From IMG/VR virus record IMGVR_UViG_3300020439_000040, positions 1-32,929 of that record: a stretch of DNA of 32,929 nt; one strand, given 5' to 3'. Each line of letters begins with the position of its first letter. Position 1 is the first letter of the stretch. Source of the DNA: a virus. A program made the translations under genes and the position numbers. Below the pieces are notes generated by a model, which had not been told where the DNA came from, did no database searches, and was given only the letters and a program-made list of their open reading frames with translations. This document shows, piece after piece, positions 15,750-23,813 of this stretch.

Positions 15750-17102
15750 TTACTTCATGATAACGAAGTTATTCGCTCCCATAACACATAGTGCTCTTTC
15801 ACTTAAGAAGTGAACTTGCATTGCGTCTAGGTCGCTACTCATTCCAGCTCCGCCAGCAGAACCAACTACCCAAGTCTTATACTTTCTGTCTTCAGCTTCA
15901 CTCTTTCTAAAACGTACGTGTAAGAAAGGTCTTTTAGCGTTTTTACCAAGTACTTGATCATAAACAGTTGTAGTACCAGCAGGAACTACGATACCATCGA
16001 TATCACCGATTGCTCCTCTAGTTGTAGCATCATTTAGATATTTCCAGTCAGTTTTGTAAAAATCATAACCAATATTAAATCCAGCAAATCCTAAATTTAA
16101 AGCCATGTCTTTATCATTGTCAAACAAACCGAAAGATGCTCCTGAAGAACCAAAGTTATTTTGAGCCGCTAGCATATTGTCTATTTCAAAAGACTTATCT
16201 CTAGCAGAGAAAATAACGTTTTCTTGAATTGCACCTTGCTTATCTAAAACTTTTACAATAGCTTCTACGTCTGTTTTTGCAGCAATAGAACCTGTAGCAA
16301 CGTTTCCTCTATTTTCAACTTCATGGAATAAACCTTTTGTACCATTGTAACCAGCAGTCGCAGCAGCTGATCCAGATGCAGCAGGCTCACCTTCAACCAT
16401 AGCAGTCTCTAAGTAATCTTCAAAACGTAGTCTTGTTTCATGCTCAGATTTTAAATACCATAGATATCCAGTAGCTCCATTCTCTGTAGTAACTTCAATC
16501 CAACCCACTTGTGCTAAATCAGAACCAGCAACTTCATACTTGTCCTTGATTATAATAGGGTTGTTTTCGAAGATAACAGGGTTAGCTTCTAAACTTCCAT
16601 CCATTCCGTTAGTTCCTTTTTTAAATTCAGAACCATAAACGAATACAGTTAGTCCAGTTGTTCCAGTCATTCCTGCAGCAGTTAAATTAGCTGCACCGTA
16701 AGCAGAAACAGTAAATGCGTTTCCGTTAGCGTTTACAGAAGTAATTAAAGCTTTGGCAGTGTTAGTACCATCAGAAATGATTACAGTTTGATTCAATCTA
16801 AAAGGGTGACCAGTTGAAGTAATAACTTCTCCACTTCTTGTGGCACTCTTAACGATTGTATGCAAACGTCCTTGCTCTGTCCATTTGATAAGGTCAGAGT
16901 TAGAAGGTATTTCAGCTCCTACTAGTCTTAAAAAAGACGCAATAGATCTATTTCCATACCTTTCGAATTCTTTTTCATAAACATCAGGTAGATATTGACT
17001 TAAAAAGTCAAAGCTAGTGATGTAGTTAGTCGATAATGTCGACTTTGTCGGCGCTGGCGTAATGGGTACATTAGCTGGCGTTGGTGACATTGTTACACTC
17101 AT
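15750..17102 (-). CDS. Major capsid protein
   Basis: A 450-residue protein between a scaffold-like gene and a strong terminator, as expected for the most highly expressed virion gene. The N-terminal segment NYITSFDFLSQYLPDVYEKE and the following RYGNRSIASFLRLVGAEIPS, SDLIKWTEQGRLH match my memory of crAss-like and Cellulophaga podovirus capsid proteins (HK97 fold). Residues about 85-165 look like a beta insertion (HPFRLNQTVIISDGT, VNANGNAFTVSAYG). The C-terminal part (FHVRFRKSEAEDRKYKTWVV; MQVHFLSERALCVMGANNF) resembles the core's closing strands. The first 20 residues are proline-rich (SPTPANVPITPAPT), an oddity discussed separately. Codon use is not visibly different from its neighbours. 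Confidence 0.8.
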   Translation of the reverse strand: MSVTMSPTPANVPITPAPTKSTLSTNYITSFDFLSQYLPDVYEKEFERYGNRSIASFLRLVGAEIPSNSDLIKWTEQGRLHTIVKSATRSGEVITSTGHPFRLNQTVIISDGTNTAKALITSVNANGNAFTVSAYGAANLTAAGMTGTTGLTVFVYGSEFKKGTNGMDGSLEANPVIFENNPIIIKDKYEVAGSDLAQVGWIEVTTENGATGYLWYLKSEHETRLRFEDYLETAMVEGEPAASGSAAATAGYNGTKGLFHEVENRGNVATGSIAAKTDVEAIVKVLDKQGAIQENVIFSARDKSFEIDNMLAAQNNFGSSGASFGLFDNDKDMALNLGFAGFNIGYDFYKTDWKYLNDATTRGAIGDIDGIVVPAGTTTVYDQVLGKNAKRPFLHVRFRKSEAEDRKYKTWVVGSAGGAGMSSDLDAMQVHFLSERALCVMGANNFVIMK

Positions 17103-17124
17103 AATAATAATTTTTTAAAGGTTT

Positions 17125-18216
17125 CTAATTTCTTTTTTTAACTCTTAAAGAAGATCCAGAACCACTGTCCACGACTCTAAACTTAGTTCTACCGTCATCT
17201 GTTTGCCCTGTATTTGCTTTTACGGTCATATCGATGTTTTTTGTTTCTTTAACAATCCCATCGACTGCACTCGCTTTTCCAAGCTCATAAAAATACTTGG
17301 CGAACTGATCAGGTTGAGAAGCTATCGTCATTGCACGATGATAACCAGCAGTGTCTTTTATATATCCGTCGTTATCTAAAAATTTATTGACGAACTTAGT
17401 GAGGCTAGCAGTTTGTTTTTTTGCAGAATCCTTGTCGTTTATCTTGTAAACTTGTTTGCTGTCACCTAAGTCAAACTCGAAACCTTCGATCTGATTGTAC
17501 AACTTGTCGGTCTGCTCAACAAAATATTGCCCCCTTTTTTTAGTTAAAATATCCTGCTTCTCCTGGTCCTTCTGATATTCACTATAAAAACTAAAAGCTT
17601 TTTTATATTTTTCGGGTACTTCCTCTGTTGACTCAACAGGAGTATAGTAATTATCCTTCAAGCTATTAAAATGCTTCTTAGCTTTGTATATAGTCTCTTT
17701 CAAATCAAGCTTTTTCTTTCTGGCAATATTATCGTCATCATCATCTTTAGAAATAAAATTACTTTCTATATAAAACGAAATATCTTCTTCATCAAAATGA
17801 GGTTTGTCTTCTTTTATGTATTGACGTAATAAATCTGATTCATTCATTTCGTCGTAATTTACATTTAGCTTGACATAGTCATCCATCCCTCGCCCAGTCT
17901 CTTCTTTAAATTTTAAAAAAGACTTTACGTCTTCTGGAAGCTCAACTTGTTTTTCTTCACTATTTGAAAGAACATCTTTTTGAGGCTCTTCACGAACCTC
18001 ATCTTTCACAACAGGAGCTTCAACTTCTGGTTCTTCTTTTTTTTCTTCAGAACCTTTCACCTCTTCAACCTGCTCTTTTTCAGGCTCCTTTTGAGTTTCC
18101 TCTACAGAATCCTGTGTTTTTTCTTCAACCTTAACCTCCTCTTCTTGTGGAGCTTCAGATTTTACTTTTACTTCTGGTGCGTCTTCATCCAGAACTTTTA
18201 CTTTTATATCCGCCAT
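17125..18216 (-). CDS. Probable capsid scaffolding protein
   Basis: A 363-residue protein located between portal and capsid genes. The first 95 residues are almost entirely Glu, Lys, Val and Pro (for example EEVKVEEKTQDSVEETQKEP), an extended acidic tract. The rest is helical and charged, with KFKEETGRGMDDYVKLN, and the C-terminus is basic (SSLRVKKRN). An acidic disordered N-terminus, helical middle and basic C-terminal tail in this position is the usual build of phage scaffolding proteins, whose basic tail contacts the capsid protein. GRGMDDYVKLN-like sequence is common in scaffold proteins of marine phages as I recall them. No protease active site is seen. Confidence 0.7.
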   Translation of the reverse strand: MADIKVKVLDEDAPEVKVKSEAPQEEEVKVEEKTQDSVEETQKEPEKEQVEEVKGSEEKKEEPEVEAPVVKDEVREEPQKDVLSNSEEKQVELPEDVKSFLKFKEETGRGMDDYVKLNVNYDEMNESDLLRQYIKEDKPHFDEEDISFYIESNFISKDDDDDNIARKKKLDLKETIYKAKKHFNSLKDNYYTPVESTEEVPEKYKKAFSFYSEYQKDQEKQDILTKKRGQYFVEQTDKLYNQIEGFEFDLGDSKQVYKINDKDSAKKQTASLTKFVNKFLDNDGYIKDTAGYHRAMTIASQPDQFAKYFYELGKASAVDGIVKETKNIDMTVKANTGQTDDGRTKFRVVDSGSGSSLRVKKRN

Positions 18217-18239
18217 TTTATTAAATTAAATTTATTAAA

Positions 18240-18247
18240 CAAAAATA
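18240..18247 (-). promoter_or_regulatory. Candidate -7 promoter box (TATTTTTG) for scaffold-capsid transcript
   Basis: The minus strand reads TATTTTTG, matching TAnnTTTG, 23 bases before the scaffold start in an AT-rich 50-base gap. It would drive scaffold and capsid up to the capsid terminator. AT-rich context lowers specificity. Confidence 0.35.
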
Positions 18248-18266
18248 TACATTTTTATAATACATT

Positions 18267-20681
18267 TTAGCTAAGTAATTGATCTACTATTCCTTGTGTA
18301 TTATTGCTAAATTCTTGCTCTGGTTTATTTCCTTTTCTTTGCTCAATCAGCTTTGATTGGTTTTCACTTTGCTGATCAACTCTCTGGTCTTTTCTATCTT
18401 CTCTATTTTTTTCTCTACTAGAAAGCTGTGCTAATTCTGTTTGTTTCGACATCATTGACATTTCTAGCTTTTGTTTTTGAAGCATCATATCTAGCTCTGC
18501 TTGTTTTGTCATTCTTTGTATTTCAAGCATAGCTTTTTGTTTTTCCATTTCTAATTCTGACTGCATTTTAAACTGCATTTCTTTTATTTGATTTGCAGAA
18601 GCTGCTTCAGAAGACTTTACATTTGATTCTGTTTGCATTTTTATATTTGCTTCTTTCTTTTTCAAATCTAAAATCTCTTTTTTATCTTTTCTGATTTTAA
18701 GTAAAGCATTAGAAAGTTTTATATTTCTTATGTTTCTTATATCAATAGCATCATTCAAATCAATCATTTGTTTTGATAAAGCTAATTGAATACTCTGCTC
18801 CAGCATACCTCTTTCTTCTTCGTCTGGGTGTAATTCAATTTCAATTCCAAAATCATGCAGATGTATGTCTTTTATATCATCAATTATAGCAACTGATTTT
18901 GATCCAATCATATTCATTAATGATTCTCTCATATCGGTATATTCCAGCATATCTGAAAACCTGTAAGCCACACAATCTATTAATCTTTTTGTCAATCTTA
19001 ATCCTGAATCTAAAACATGACGAGTAGCTGTATTTGAATTTAAAGCAGCTAATTTTTGGACTCCTACTAAAGTTTTTGAGTCTGGCATAGATCCATCTCT
19101 AGCTTCATTTATACCAGTTACATCTCTAATCATAGCTATGTAATGGTTATACATTCCTATCAAAGAGCTGATTTTTGCATTAGACCCTGAGCTAGTTAAT
19201 TCTTGAACAGGTATCTTAGCATTATTAAATTCACCATCTTCTGTAAAACTACGACCAACAACGCTTCCTGTTTGAAAATACATATTCAAAGCTTCATTAG
19301 GATTATACATTGCTCCATTACCTAAATCAACACTAGCTATCCCATCTAAATCTAAGTAAACTCCATCTGGAATCATTTTAGAAATTACTTGTTGCAGTTT
19401 TAAATGTGTCAATTGTATTTGGTCTGCAAATGGAATCATTCTTTTTACTAAAGAATCTATTTGTCCTCTGTACATTTTAGGTGCACTTAAAACATATGGC
19501 GCCAAAACTTTTTGTATCCCTGACTTTGGACGAACCATATTTTTCATTAAATCCCATTTTAATACTGTATTTGTACCCAAAACAATAACACCTTCATACC
19601 AAACATCTATTCTTTTGGATTTTTTTTCAAATCTTGCAGCTTCAGTTTTTGGTGGATTAAAATTTTCATCTTTTCGTATAGCTCTTCTTCCACCATTATT
19701 ATTTTCTTTTACTTTATAAATTATATTTTTATCTGTTTTATAACAGAAATACAACAAAGTTGCGGTGTTTGAATCGAAATTATCTGTTTTGTATCCCCCT
19801 CTAATACCCTGATAAGCATCCCATTTTGCACTAAGCTTAGATATATCTTTTATCTCTTCTTGCGTTAAAGAAGGGTCTAATTTTTTAAGTTCTGTAATGT
19901 TAACATTTTTTACTTCGCCAAAATAATAACAGTCGTTAAAATTAGGATCTTCTGTTGGAGAATGAACCATTTGAGTAGGATCCACATATTCAATTTTAAT
20001 TCCATCGTGAGTATTAAAAGAGTGTTTTACAGCTGATAATCCTAAAACCGTTGCATCTTCATCTATCTGTCTTTTAATTAATTCATAATCATTAACATCT
20101 AATATTGCTTGTAAAGCTTTTTCTTCTGCTACTTCTATCTTTTGCTTGTATGATAATTCCATATGCAGTTCAAGTTCCTCATCAGAATCTGGTAAAGTTG
20201 CTTGGTCTGTTGAAAAAAGATTATCTCCACTAGCTTGTTGTAAAAATTCAAGAGACTCTCTAGCCAACATATCTTTTTCAATAGTGTTCTTATAATTGTC
20301 TCTTCTTGATCTTGCTACATCATCTATAGCCTCAACTTTAATATCAAACAACCTGTTTGACATACCATTTACTACTACATCTACAAATTTTGGAACTATA
20401 GGAACAGGAGTCCAGTCTAAATTAAGATATGACGTGTCTCCATTTATTGCTAATTCGTTTTTATACTTTTGAACAGATTGCTCACCTCTAGCGTATTGCC
20501 TTAGTTTATGAAAATTATCTCTGTTGTTGTAAAAACGAGCAGCGCCATTGTCTTTTCTAAACCACTCTGATTCTATAGCCTTACCTACAGATAGCCCATA
20601 TTCCTTTGTCTTTTTGACAGAGTCAGAAGCTAACTGATCTGGAAAGGATATATTGGCAATTTTAAAATCGTCGTTTAGCAT
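18267..20681 (-). CDS. Portal protein
   Basis: An 804-residue protein following the large terminase by five bases. The N-terminal half has portal-type features (NFHKLRQYARGEQSV; DWTPVPIVPKFVDVVVNGM; YVDPTQMVHSPTEDPNF; KNVNITELKKLDPSL). The central region IDSLVKRMIPFADQIQLTHL and SSLIGMYNHYIAMIRDVTGI resembles stem and crown helices of crAss-like portals, together with NEARDGSMPDSKTLVGVQ. From about residue 660 to the end it is a long Gln/Lys/Glu/Met-rich coiled coil (EMEKQKAMLEIQRMTKQAEL). The portal forms the dodecameric DNA channel at one capsid vertex. The length and C-terminal coiled coil are larger than in T7- or P22-type portals but fit this phage group. Confidence 0.8.
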   Translation of the reverse strand: MLNDDFKIANISFPDQLASDSVKKTKEYGLSVGKAIESEWFRKDNGAARFYNNRDNFHKLRQYARGEQSVQKYKNELAINGDTSYLNLDWTPVPIVPKFVDVVVNGMSNRLFDIKVEAIDDVARSRRDNYKNTIEKDMLARESLEFLQQASGDNLFSTDQATLPDSDEELELHMELSYKQKIEVAEEKALQAILDVNDYELIKRQIDEDATVLGLSAVKHSFNTHDGIKIEYVDPTQMVHSPTEDPNFNDCYYFGEVKNVNITELKKLDPSLTQEEIKDISKLSAKWDAYQGIRGGYKTDNFDSNTATLLYFCYKTDKNIIYKVKENNNGGRRAIRKDENFNPPKTEAARFEKKSKRIDVWYEGVIVLGTNTVLKWDLMKNMVRPKSGIQKVLAPYVLSAPKMYRGQIDSLVKRMIPFADQIQLTHLKLQQVISKMIPDGVYLDLDGIASVDLGNGAMYNPNEALNMYFQTGSVVGRSFTEDGEFNNAKIPVQELTSSGSNAKISSLIGMYNHYIAMIRDVTGINEARDGSMPDSKTLVGVQKLAALNSNTATRHVLDSGLRLTKRLIDCVAYRFSDMLEYTDMRESLMNMIGSKSVAIIDDIKDIHLHDFGIEIELHPDEEERGMLEQSIQLALSKQMIDLNDAIDIRNIRNIKLSNALLKIRKDKKEILDLKKKEANIKMQTESNVKSSEAASANQIKEMQFKMQSELEMEKQKAMLEIQRMTKQAELDMMLQKQKLEMSMMSKQTELAQLSSREKNREDRKDQRVDQQSENQSKLIEQRKGNKPEQEFSNNTQGIVDQLLS

Positions 20682-20685
20682 ATTG

Positions 20686-22980
20686 CTATTTTATAATTTC
20701 GCTATTCAGACCTGAGTTGTCGTACTTTGCAAAGTTAACACTTATTTTGCTACGCTTTTTCTCAGGCTTAGTTATGTATCTCTGATTTGCCATTATAGCT
20801 AAACCAGAACTTATTGTTGCATCAAACTTAGTTCTATTAAATATATTATAGTTTGACCAGTCTTTAAGGGTTCTCATAAAATACATTTTTTTACCTACAT
20901 CTCCCATTTCTCTGTACGCTCCAACAGCATCTACACCAACATTTCTTTCGATATACGCTTCAATTGCTTCTGCATGAACAGAAATAACTGGCTGTGATGA
21001 TGGTATCCCACCTAATTCTTTTTCTGATTTTGATAAATCATTCTTTAATTTATCTGGACGATTCATAGCAAATGCTCTATAACCTCTATTTTTTAAATAA
21101 TATAACAATCTAGGTTTGTTATTTTCAACTAATATTGGCATGCCGTAAAAATGACAAGCCATCAAAACATCTTCATAAAACAATTCTGCTGTTTGAGGTC
21201 TTGCTATGTATTCTAAAAAAAACAACTCTGATGGTGCATTGTCAAAATTTACTTTTGTCAAACCATGCAGAGCTCCTTTAGATCCGCTACCTCCAACTAC
21301 TCCAGAAATGTCGTAACTGTCACAACCAAAAGAACCAATATGAACATTAAGTGGATAATATTTGTTATTGTCTCGACGCACATTGTTTTTTAATTCTTTA
21401 GGTGGCAACCAAGTTACATAAAATTTCCCATTTCTTGTTGGTGTCCACACAACATTTGTTCCTCTCTCTCCATTTTCCCAATGAAAATCTCCTCTATCAA
21501 CATAACTATATGTTCCGTTTGTGTCATTATAATCTATTTGCTCGTATATTTTTTGCAAATTAAATAAACTATTTTTGGACTCATCTCTAAAAGCATGGTT
21601 CTCTGACCTTGGAAATTGCCTATAAAATTCATTCAAAGCATCAGGATCTCTTTTCAAAGATTCTACTTCATTTTCCCAATAATCTAAAACTCCTTGATAA
21701 ACGTATTCTCCATGAATATCAACAACTGGGGTCTCTGGAGTCCTGAAAACAGGATGACCGTACTTATCTAAAAACCCTTCCATGTTCCATTCCATGGGAA
21801 TAAATAGGTTATACAATCCTGTTTTTGTTTGACCATTAGCATTTCTTTCTAAAGGATTAGAATCGTAAAATAATTTTTTAAAATTTGCCCCACCTTTATC
21901 TAAAGAGTTAGACGTAGAGCCCATCATACATTTTCCTATAACCCTTCTTCCTAATCGAAGACAAGTTTTAGTGACACGCCAACTGTTGAGGATATTATCT
22001 GGACGTTCCCACTTGCCAGATTCATCATGTACAAGGAGTCTAAGCTTTTCTCCATCGTAGGAGTTGTCTCCAGTATTTTTCCAGTCAATTGTGGTATCGA
22101 GTCCTGCCAACTCATCTGTTTGCTTTTGTTCAATGTTTTTTCTTGTAAGTTTTGATGCTGGCACTCTGTAGGCAAGTTCTGTTTTAGGTCTATCCATTCC
22201 GTCTTGTATTGGTTTGAAGAAGAAGGGGTAGTTTGTAGATATTGGTACAACCTTGTCTGTAAACATCTTTTTAGCATCAGCTCCAGATTTGGACAATATC
22301 CCAAACCGTGCATCGGAAGTAATTGTTGCTTGAGCGACGGATTCTGCTGAAGACATAAAAGAGAAGCCTGACCTTCTGTTTTTAAGATAGCACATTCCAT
22401 AAGACCTGTTGTCGGCTTTACACGCCTCCCAGTAAATAAAGAATATTCTATTAGATTCTCTGAACTCTGGGAGCCCAACATCAATCTTGGTCCATTGCAA
22501 GTACATGTAATGAGAGCCAGTAATATAAGTATTAACACCGTTGTTTTTAAACCAATAACCATTTTCTCTTCTTTCGAATTCATTTTCGATGTAATCAACC
22601 CATGATTCTTTGAATGCAGACGAGTACTCATTCCATTGGAAAACGGTCTTAATCTTAAATAATTCTCTTGGATATTCTTTTGCTTCCCAGTACTGCTCTG
22701 ACGTTTTTTTGCTTCTAGACTCAACCTTTTTTGGTTGCAAAGGTAAAGCTATTTTCAATCCATTTATGTTGATTACATCACCAATCTTTCCGTTTTTGGA
22801 TATCACAACTACATCATAATCAGGATTATATCCATAATTCCAAGATGAGTTTTTGTTTTTCTTATTTTTTTCTGCCTCTGATATACTACCTATGACAGTA
22901 AAAAGACTAAGACTTTCTGCCTCTCGATTCAGCAAAACCTTTGAAGGTTTCTTCTTTTTTAGAATCTGCTGACTCTCCAT
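20686..22980 (-). CDS. terL: Terminase large subunit (packaging ATPase/nuclease)
   Basis: A 764-residue protein. The ATPase part has a degenerate Walker A-like segment, LKNRRSGFSFMSSAE (about 199-213), with Arg-Ser-Gly-Phe-Ser in place of the common GKS, and a Walker B stretch LRLLVHDE (313-320). The motor/nuclease part includes SFGCDSYDISGV and later LVENNKPRLLYYLKNRGYRA, consistent with the RNase H-like nuclease of terminases. It sits directly before the portal gene. The first 73 bases overlap the preceding 98-residue gene; residues 46-82 (SSWNYGYNPDYDVVVI onward) look like real protein, so the overlap or a nearby non-ATG start both remain possible. A second long frame inside it is a shadow. 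The degenerate P-loop resembles terminases of large Bacteroidota podoviruses. Confidence 0.85.
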   Translation of the reverse strand: MESQQILKKKKPSKVLLNREAESLSLFTVIGSISEAEKNKKNKNSSWNYGYNPDYDVVVISKNGKIGDVININGLKIALPLQPKKVESRSKKTSEQYWEAKEYPRELFKIKTVFQWNEYSSAFKESWVDYIENEFERRENGYWFKNNGVNTYITGSHYMYLQWTKIDVGLPEFRESNRIFFIYWEACKADNRSYGMCYLKNRRSGFSFMSSAESVAQATITSDARFGILSKSGADAKKMFTDKVVPISTNYPFFFKPIQDGMDRPKTELAYRVPASKLTRKNIEQKQTDELAGLDTTIDWKNTGDNSYDGEKLRLLVHDESGKWERPDNILNSWRVTKTCLRLGRRVIGKCMMGSTSNSLDKGGANFKKLFYDSNPLERNANGQTKTGLYNLFIPMEWNMEGFLDKYGHPVFRTPETPVVDIHGEYVYQGVLDYWENEVESLKRDPDALNEFYRQFPRSENHAFRDESKNSLFNLQKIYEQIDYNDTNGTYSYVDRGDFHWENGERGTNVVWTPTRNGKFYVTWLPPKELKNNVRRDNNKYYPLNVHIGSFGCDSYDISGVVGGSGSKGALHGLTKVNFDNAPSELFFLEYIARPQTAELFYEDVLMACHFYGMPILVENNKPRLLYYLKNRGYRAFAMNRPDKLKNDLSKSEKELGGIPSSQPVISVHAEAIEAYIERNVGVDAVGAYREMGDVGKKMYFMRTLKDWSNYNIFNRTKFDATISSGLAIMANQRYITKPEKKRSKISVNFAKYDNSGLNSEIIK

Positions 22981-23203
22981 TTTCTAATTTTTCTTTTTCT
23001 ACTTCTATCCTACTTAATATTTCAAAAGCATCAAATATTGCAAGTTTTTTTGTAGCAGCTGCATTTTTTAATCTATCTGCCGCTAAATCTTCTGATGGAT
23101 CATCAGTAATTATTTCATCATGCGCAACTTTAATAAGCTCTTCAACAGCCTTTTCTCCTGCATCAATTACTCTTTGTATAGTGTTTTTTATATCTTTTTT
23201 CAT
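22907..23203 (-). CDS. Possible terminase small subunit
   Basis: A 98-residue, mostly helical charged protein (VIDAGEKAVEELIKVAHDEI; AADRLKNAAATKKLAIFDAF; ILSRIEVEKEKLENGESADS). It ends with a basic, disordered tail. It is placed just before the large terminase, where small subunits usually lie. The central helix pair with a DRLKNAAATKK segment is common in small proteins upstream of terminases in Bacteroidota phages, as I recall them. No clear helix-turn-helix is visible. It overlaps the terminase start by 74 bases and the lipoprotein gene by 41 bases in other frames. Confidence 0.5.
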   Translation of the reverse strand: MKKDIKNTIQRVIDAGEKAVEELIKVAHDEIITDDPSEDLAADRLKNAAATKKLAIFDAFEILSRIEVEKEKLENGESADSKKEETFKGFAESRGRKS

Positions 23204-23366
23204 CTATAACTATTTCATGCCATAGTACTTGTGCTAATTTAACTTGCTCAGGATCTTGTCTATCAATGTCCTTCGTCAACTTCCTGTAGACCTCCATTTG
23301 TGCTTGTCTCTGTCCAGCGCATCCCATCATCAAGAGGATGAAAGCTGGAATAATAATTTTTTTCAT
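23163..23366 (-). CDS. Small lipoprotein, candidate outer-membrane spanin subunit
   Basis: A 67-residue protein with a type II signal peptide: two lysines, a hydrophobic run (IIIPAFILLMM) and Gly-Cys at residues 15-16. Methionine at the -3 and -2 positions makes the lipobox somewhat unusual, but the overall shape is clear. The mature part is short and helical (QAQMEVYRKLTKDIDRQDPE) with a basic C-terminus. It lies after a gene for a membrane-anchored coiled-coil protein, and it overlaps the preceding 72-residue gene by 104 bases. Small phage lipoproteins beside an anchored coiled-coil protein are typical of o-spanins, which fuse inner and outer membranes at the end of lysis. Confidence 0.55.
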   Translation of the reverse strand: MKKIIIPAFILLMMGCAGQRQAQMEVYRKLTKDIDRQDPEQVKLAQVLWHEIVIDEKRYKKHYTKSN

Positions 23367-23481
23367 GTTGTTTGTGTGTTTGCGCCATAATTATAGCGTT
23401 GGTTAGTTTGTCAATACTTTTACGTATTTCTTTCAGTTCATTTCTTAATCCGTTAGATTTTATTTTTATTTCCTTGCTCAT
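23263..23481 (-). CDS. Small hydrophilic protein, unknown
   Basis: A 72-residue protein whose ATG directly follows the stop of the 79-residue gene (TAA then ATG), indicating coupled translation. The first 38 residues are a basic, coiled-coil-like helix (NGLRNELKEIRKSIDKLTNA). The C-terminal half is polar and unrelated in style (SSFHPLDDGMRWTETSTNGG). There is no signal or membrane segment. The C-terminal half overlaps the lipoprotein gene in another frame for 104 bases. I do not recognise it; position inside a spanin-like group suggests a role at lysis or simply a neighbour of it. Confidence 0.5.
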   Translation of the reverse strand: MSKEIKIKSNGLRNELKEIRKSIDKLTNAIIMAQTHKQHEKNYYSSFHPLDDGMRWTETSTNGGLQEVDEGH

Positions 23482-23721
23482 TTATTTAGATTTAGATGTA
23501 GCTTCTAAAAAGCCTTTTTCATATTCAAGTTGTTTCTCTATTTGAAGTATACGTGCTTCGAGTCGTTCTATAATTACTATTTTTTCATCTAATCTTTCAT
23601 GGACTAAATGTATCTCATCTTTCAACGATGTAAATTCAGAAAATATACCACCTGCTGCGAACACAGCAGCTACGAATGATATAACTATAGATATGTTGTT
23701 TTTTAGAAACGTATCAGCCAT
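23482..23721 (-). CDS. Inner-membrane coiled-coil protein, candidate i-spanin
   Basis: A 79-residue protein with one N-terminal membrane segment (about residues 10-27, ISIVISFVAAVFAAGGIF) and a coiled coil through residues 30-72 (heptads of Leu/Ile in DEKIVIIERLEARILQIEKQ). It ends in a polar tail. The predicted topology has a short cytoplasmic N-terminus and a periplasmic coiled coil. That is the layout of i-spanins, and a lipoprotein gene lies 115 bases downstream of its stop, as expected for a spanin pair. The alternative is a holin-associated or XhlA-like membrane protein, though XhlA carries the coil before the membrane segment. Its start overlaps the stop of the 30-residue gene by one base. 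Confidence 0.6.
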   Translation of the reverse strand: MADTFLKNNISIVISFVAAVFAAGGIFSEFTSLKDEIHLVHERLDEKIVIIERLEARILQIEKQLEYEKGFLEATSKSK

Positions 23722-23813
23722 TACTTATTTTTTTTTGCTGGTTTATTTCTTCCGTTTTTTTGTGCACGAGTACAATGACTATATTTGCCTCTTCTGTTTA
23801 ATGATTTTCCCAT
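23721..23813 (-). CDS. 30-residue basic microprotein
   Basis: A short frame of 30 codons fits exactly between two genes. Its ATG immediately follows the TGA of the GroES-like gene with no gap, and its TAA shares one base with the ATG of the membrane coiled-coil gene (TAATG). The protein is strongly basic, with about twelve Lys/Arg and one acidic residue at most, a single His-Cys pair (YSHCTRAQKNGRN) and a Lys-rich end. It has no membrane segment. The fit of both ends to neighbouring codons is unlikely to be chance and supports translation. Composition suggests nucleic-acid or capsid-interior binding, or a regulator of the following gene; no family is recognised. Confidence 0.6.
   Translation of the reverse strand: MGKSLNRRGKYSHCTRAQKNGRNKPAKKNK

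Noticed and set aside
21951-22724. Long second reading frame inside the large terminase gene
   Set aside because: It lies wholly within the terminase on the same strand, shows no domain or low-noise protein features, and has an odd Gln/Leu/Ser composition. It is a shadow of the real frame.
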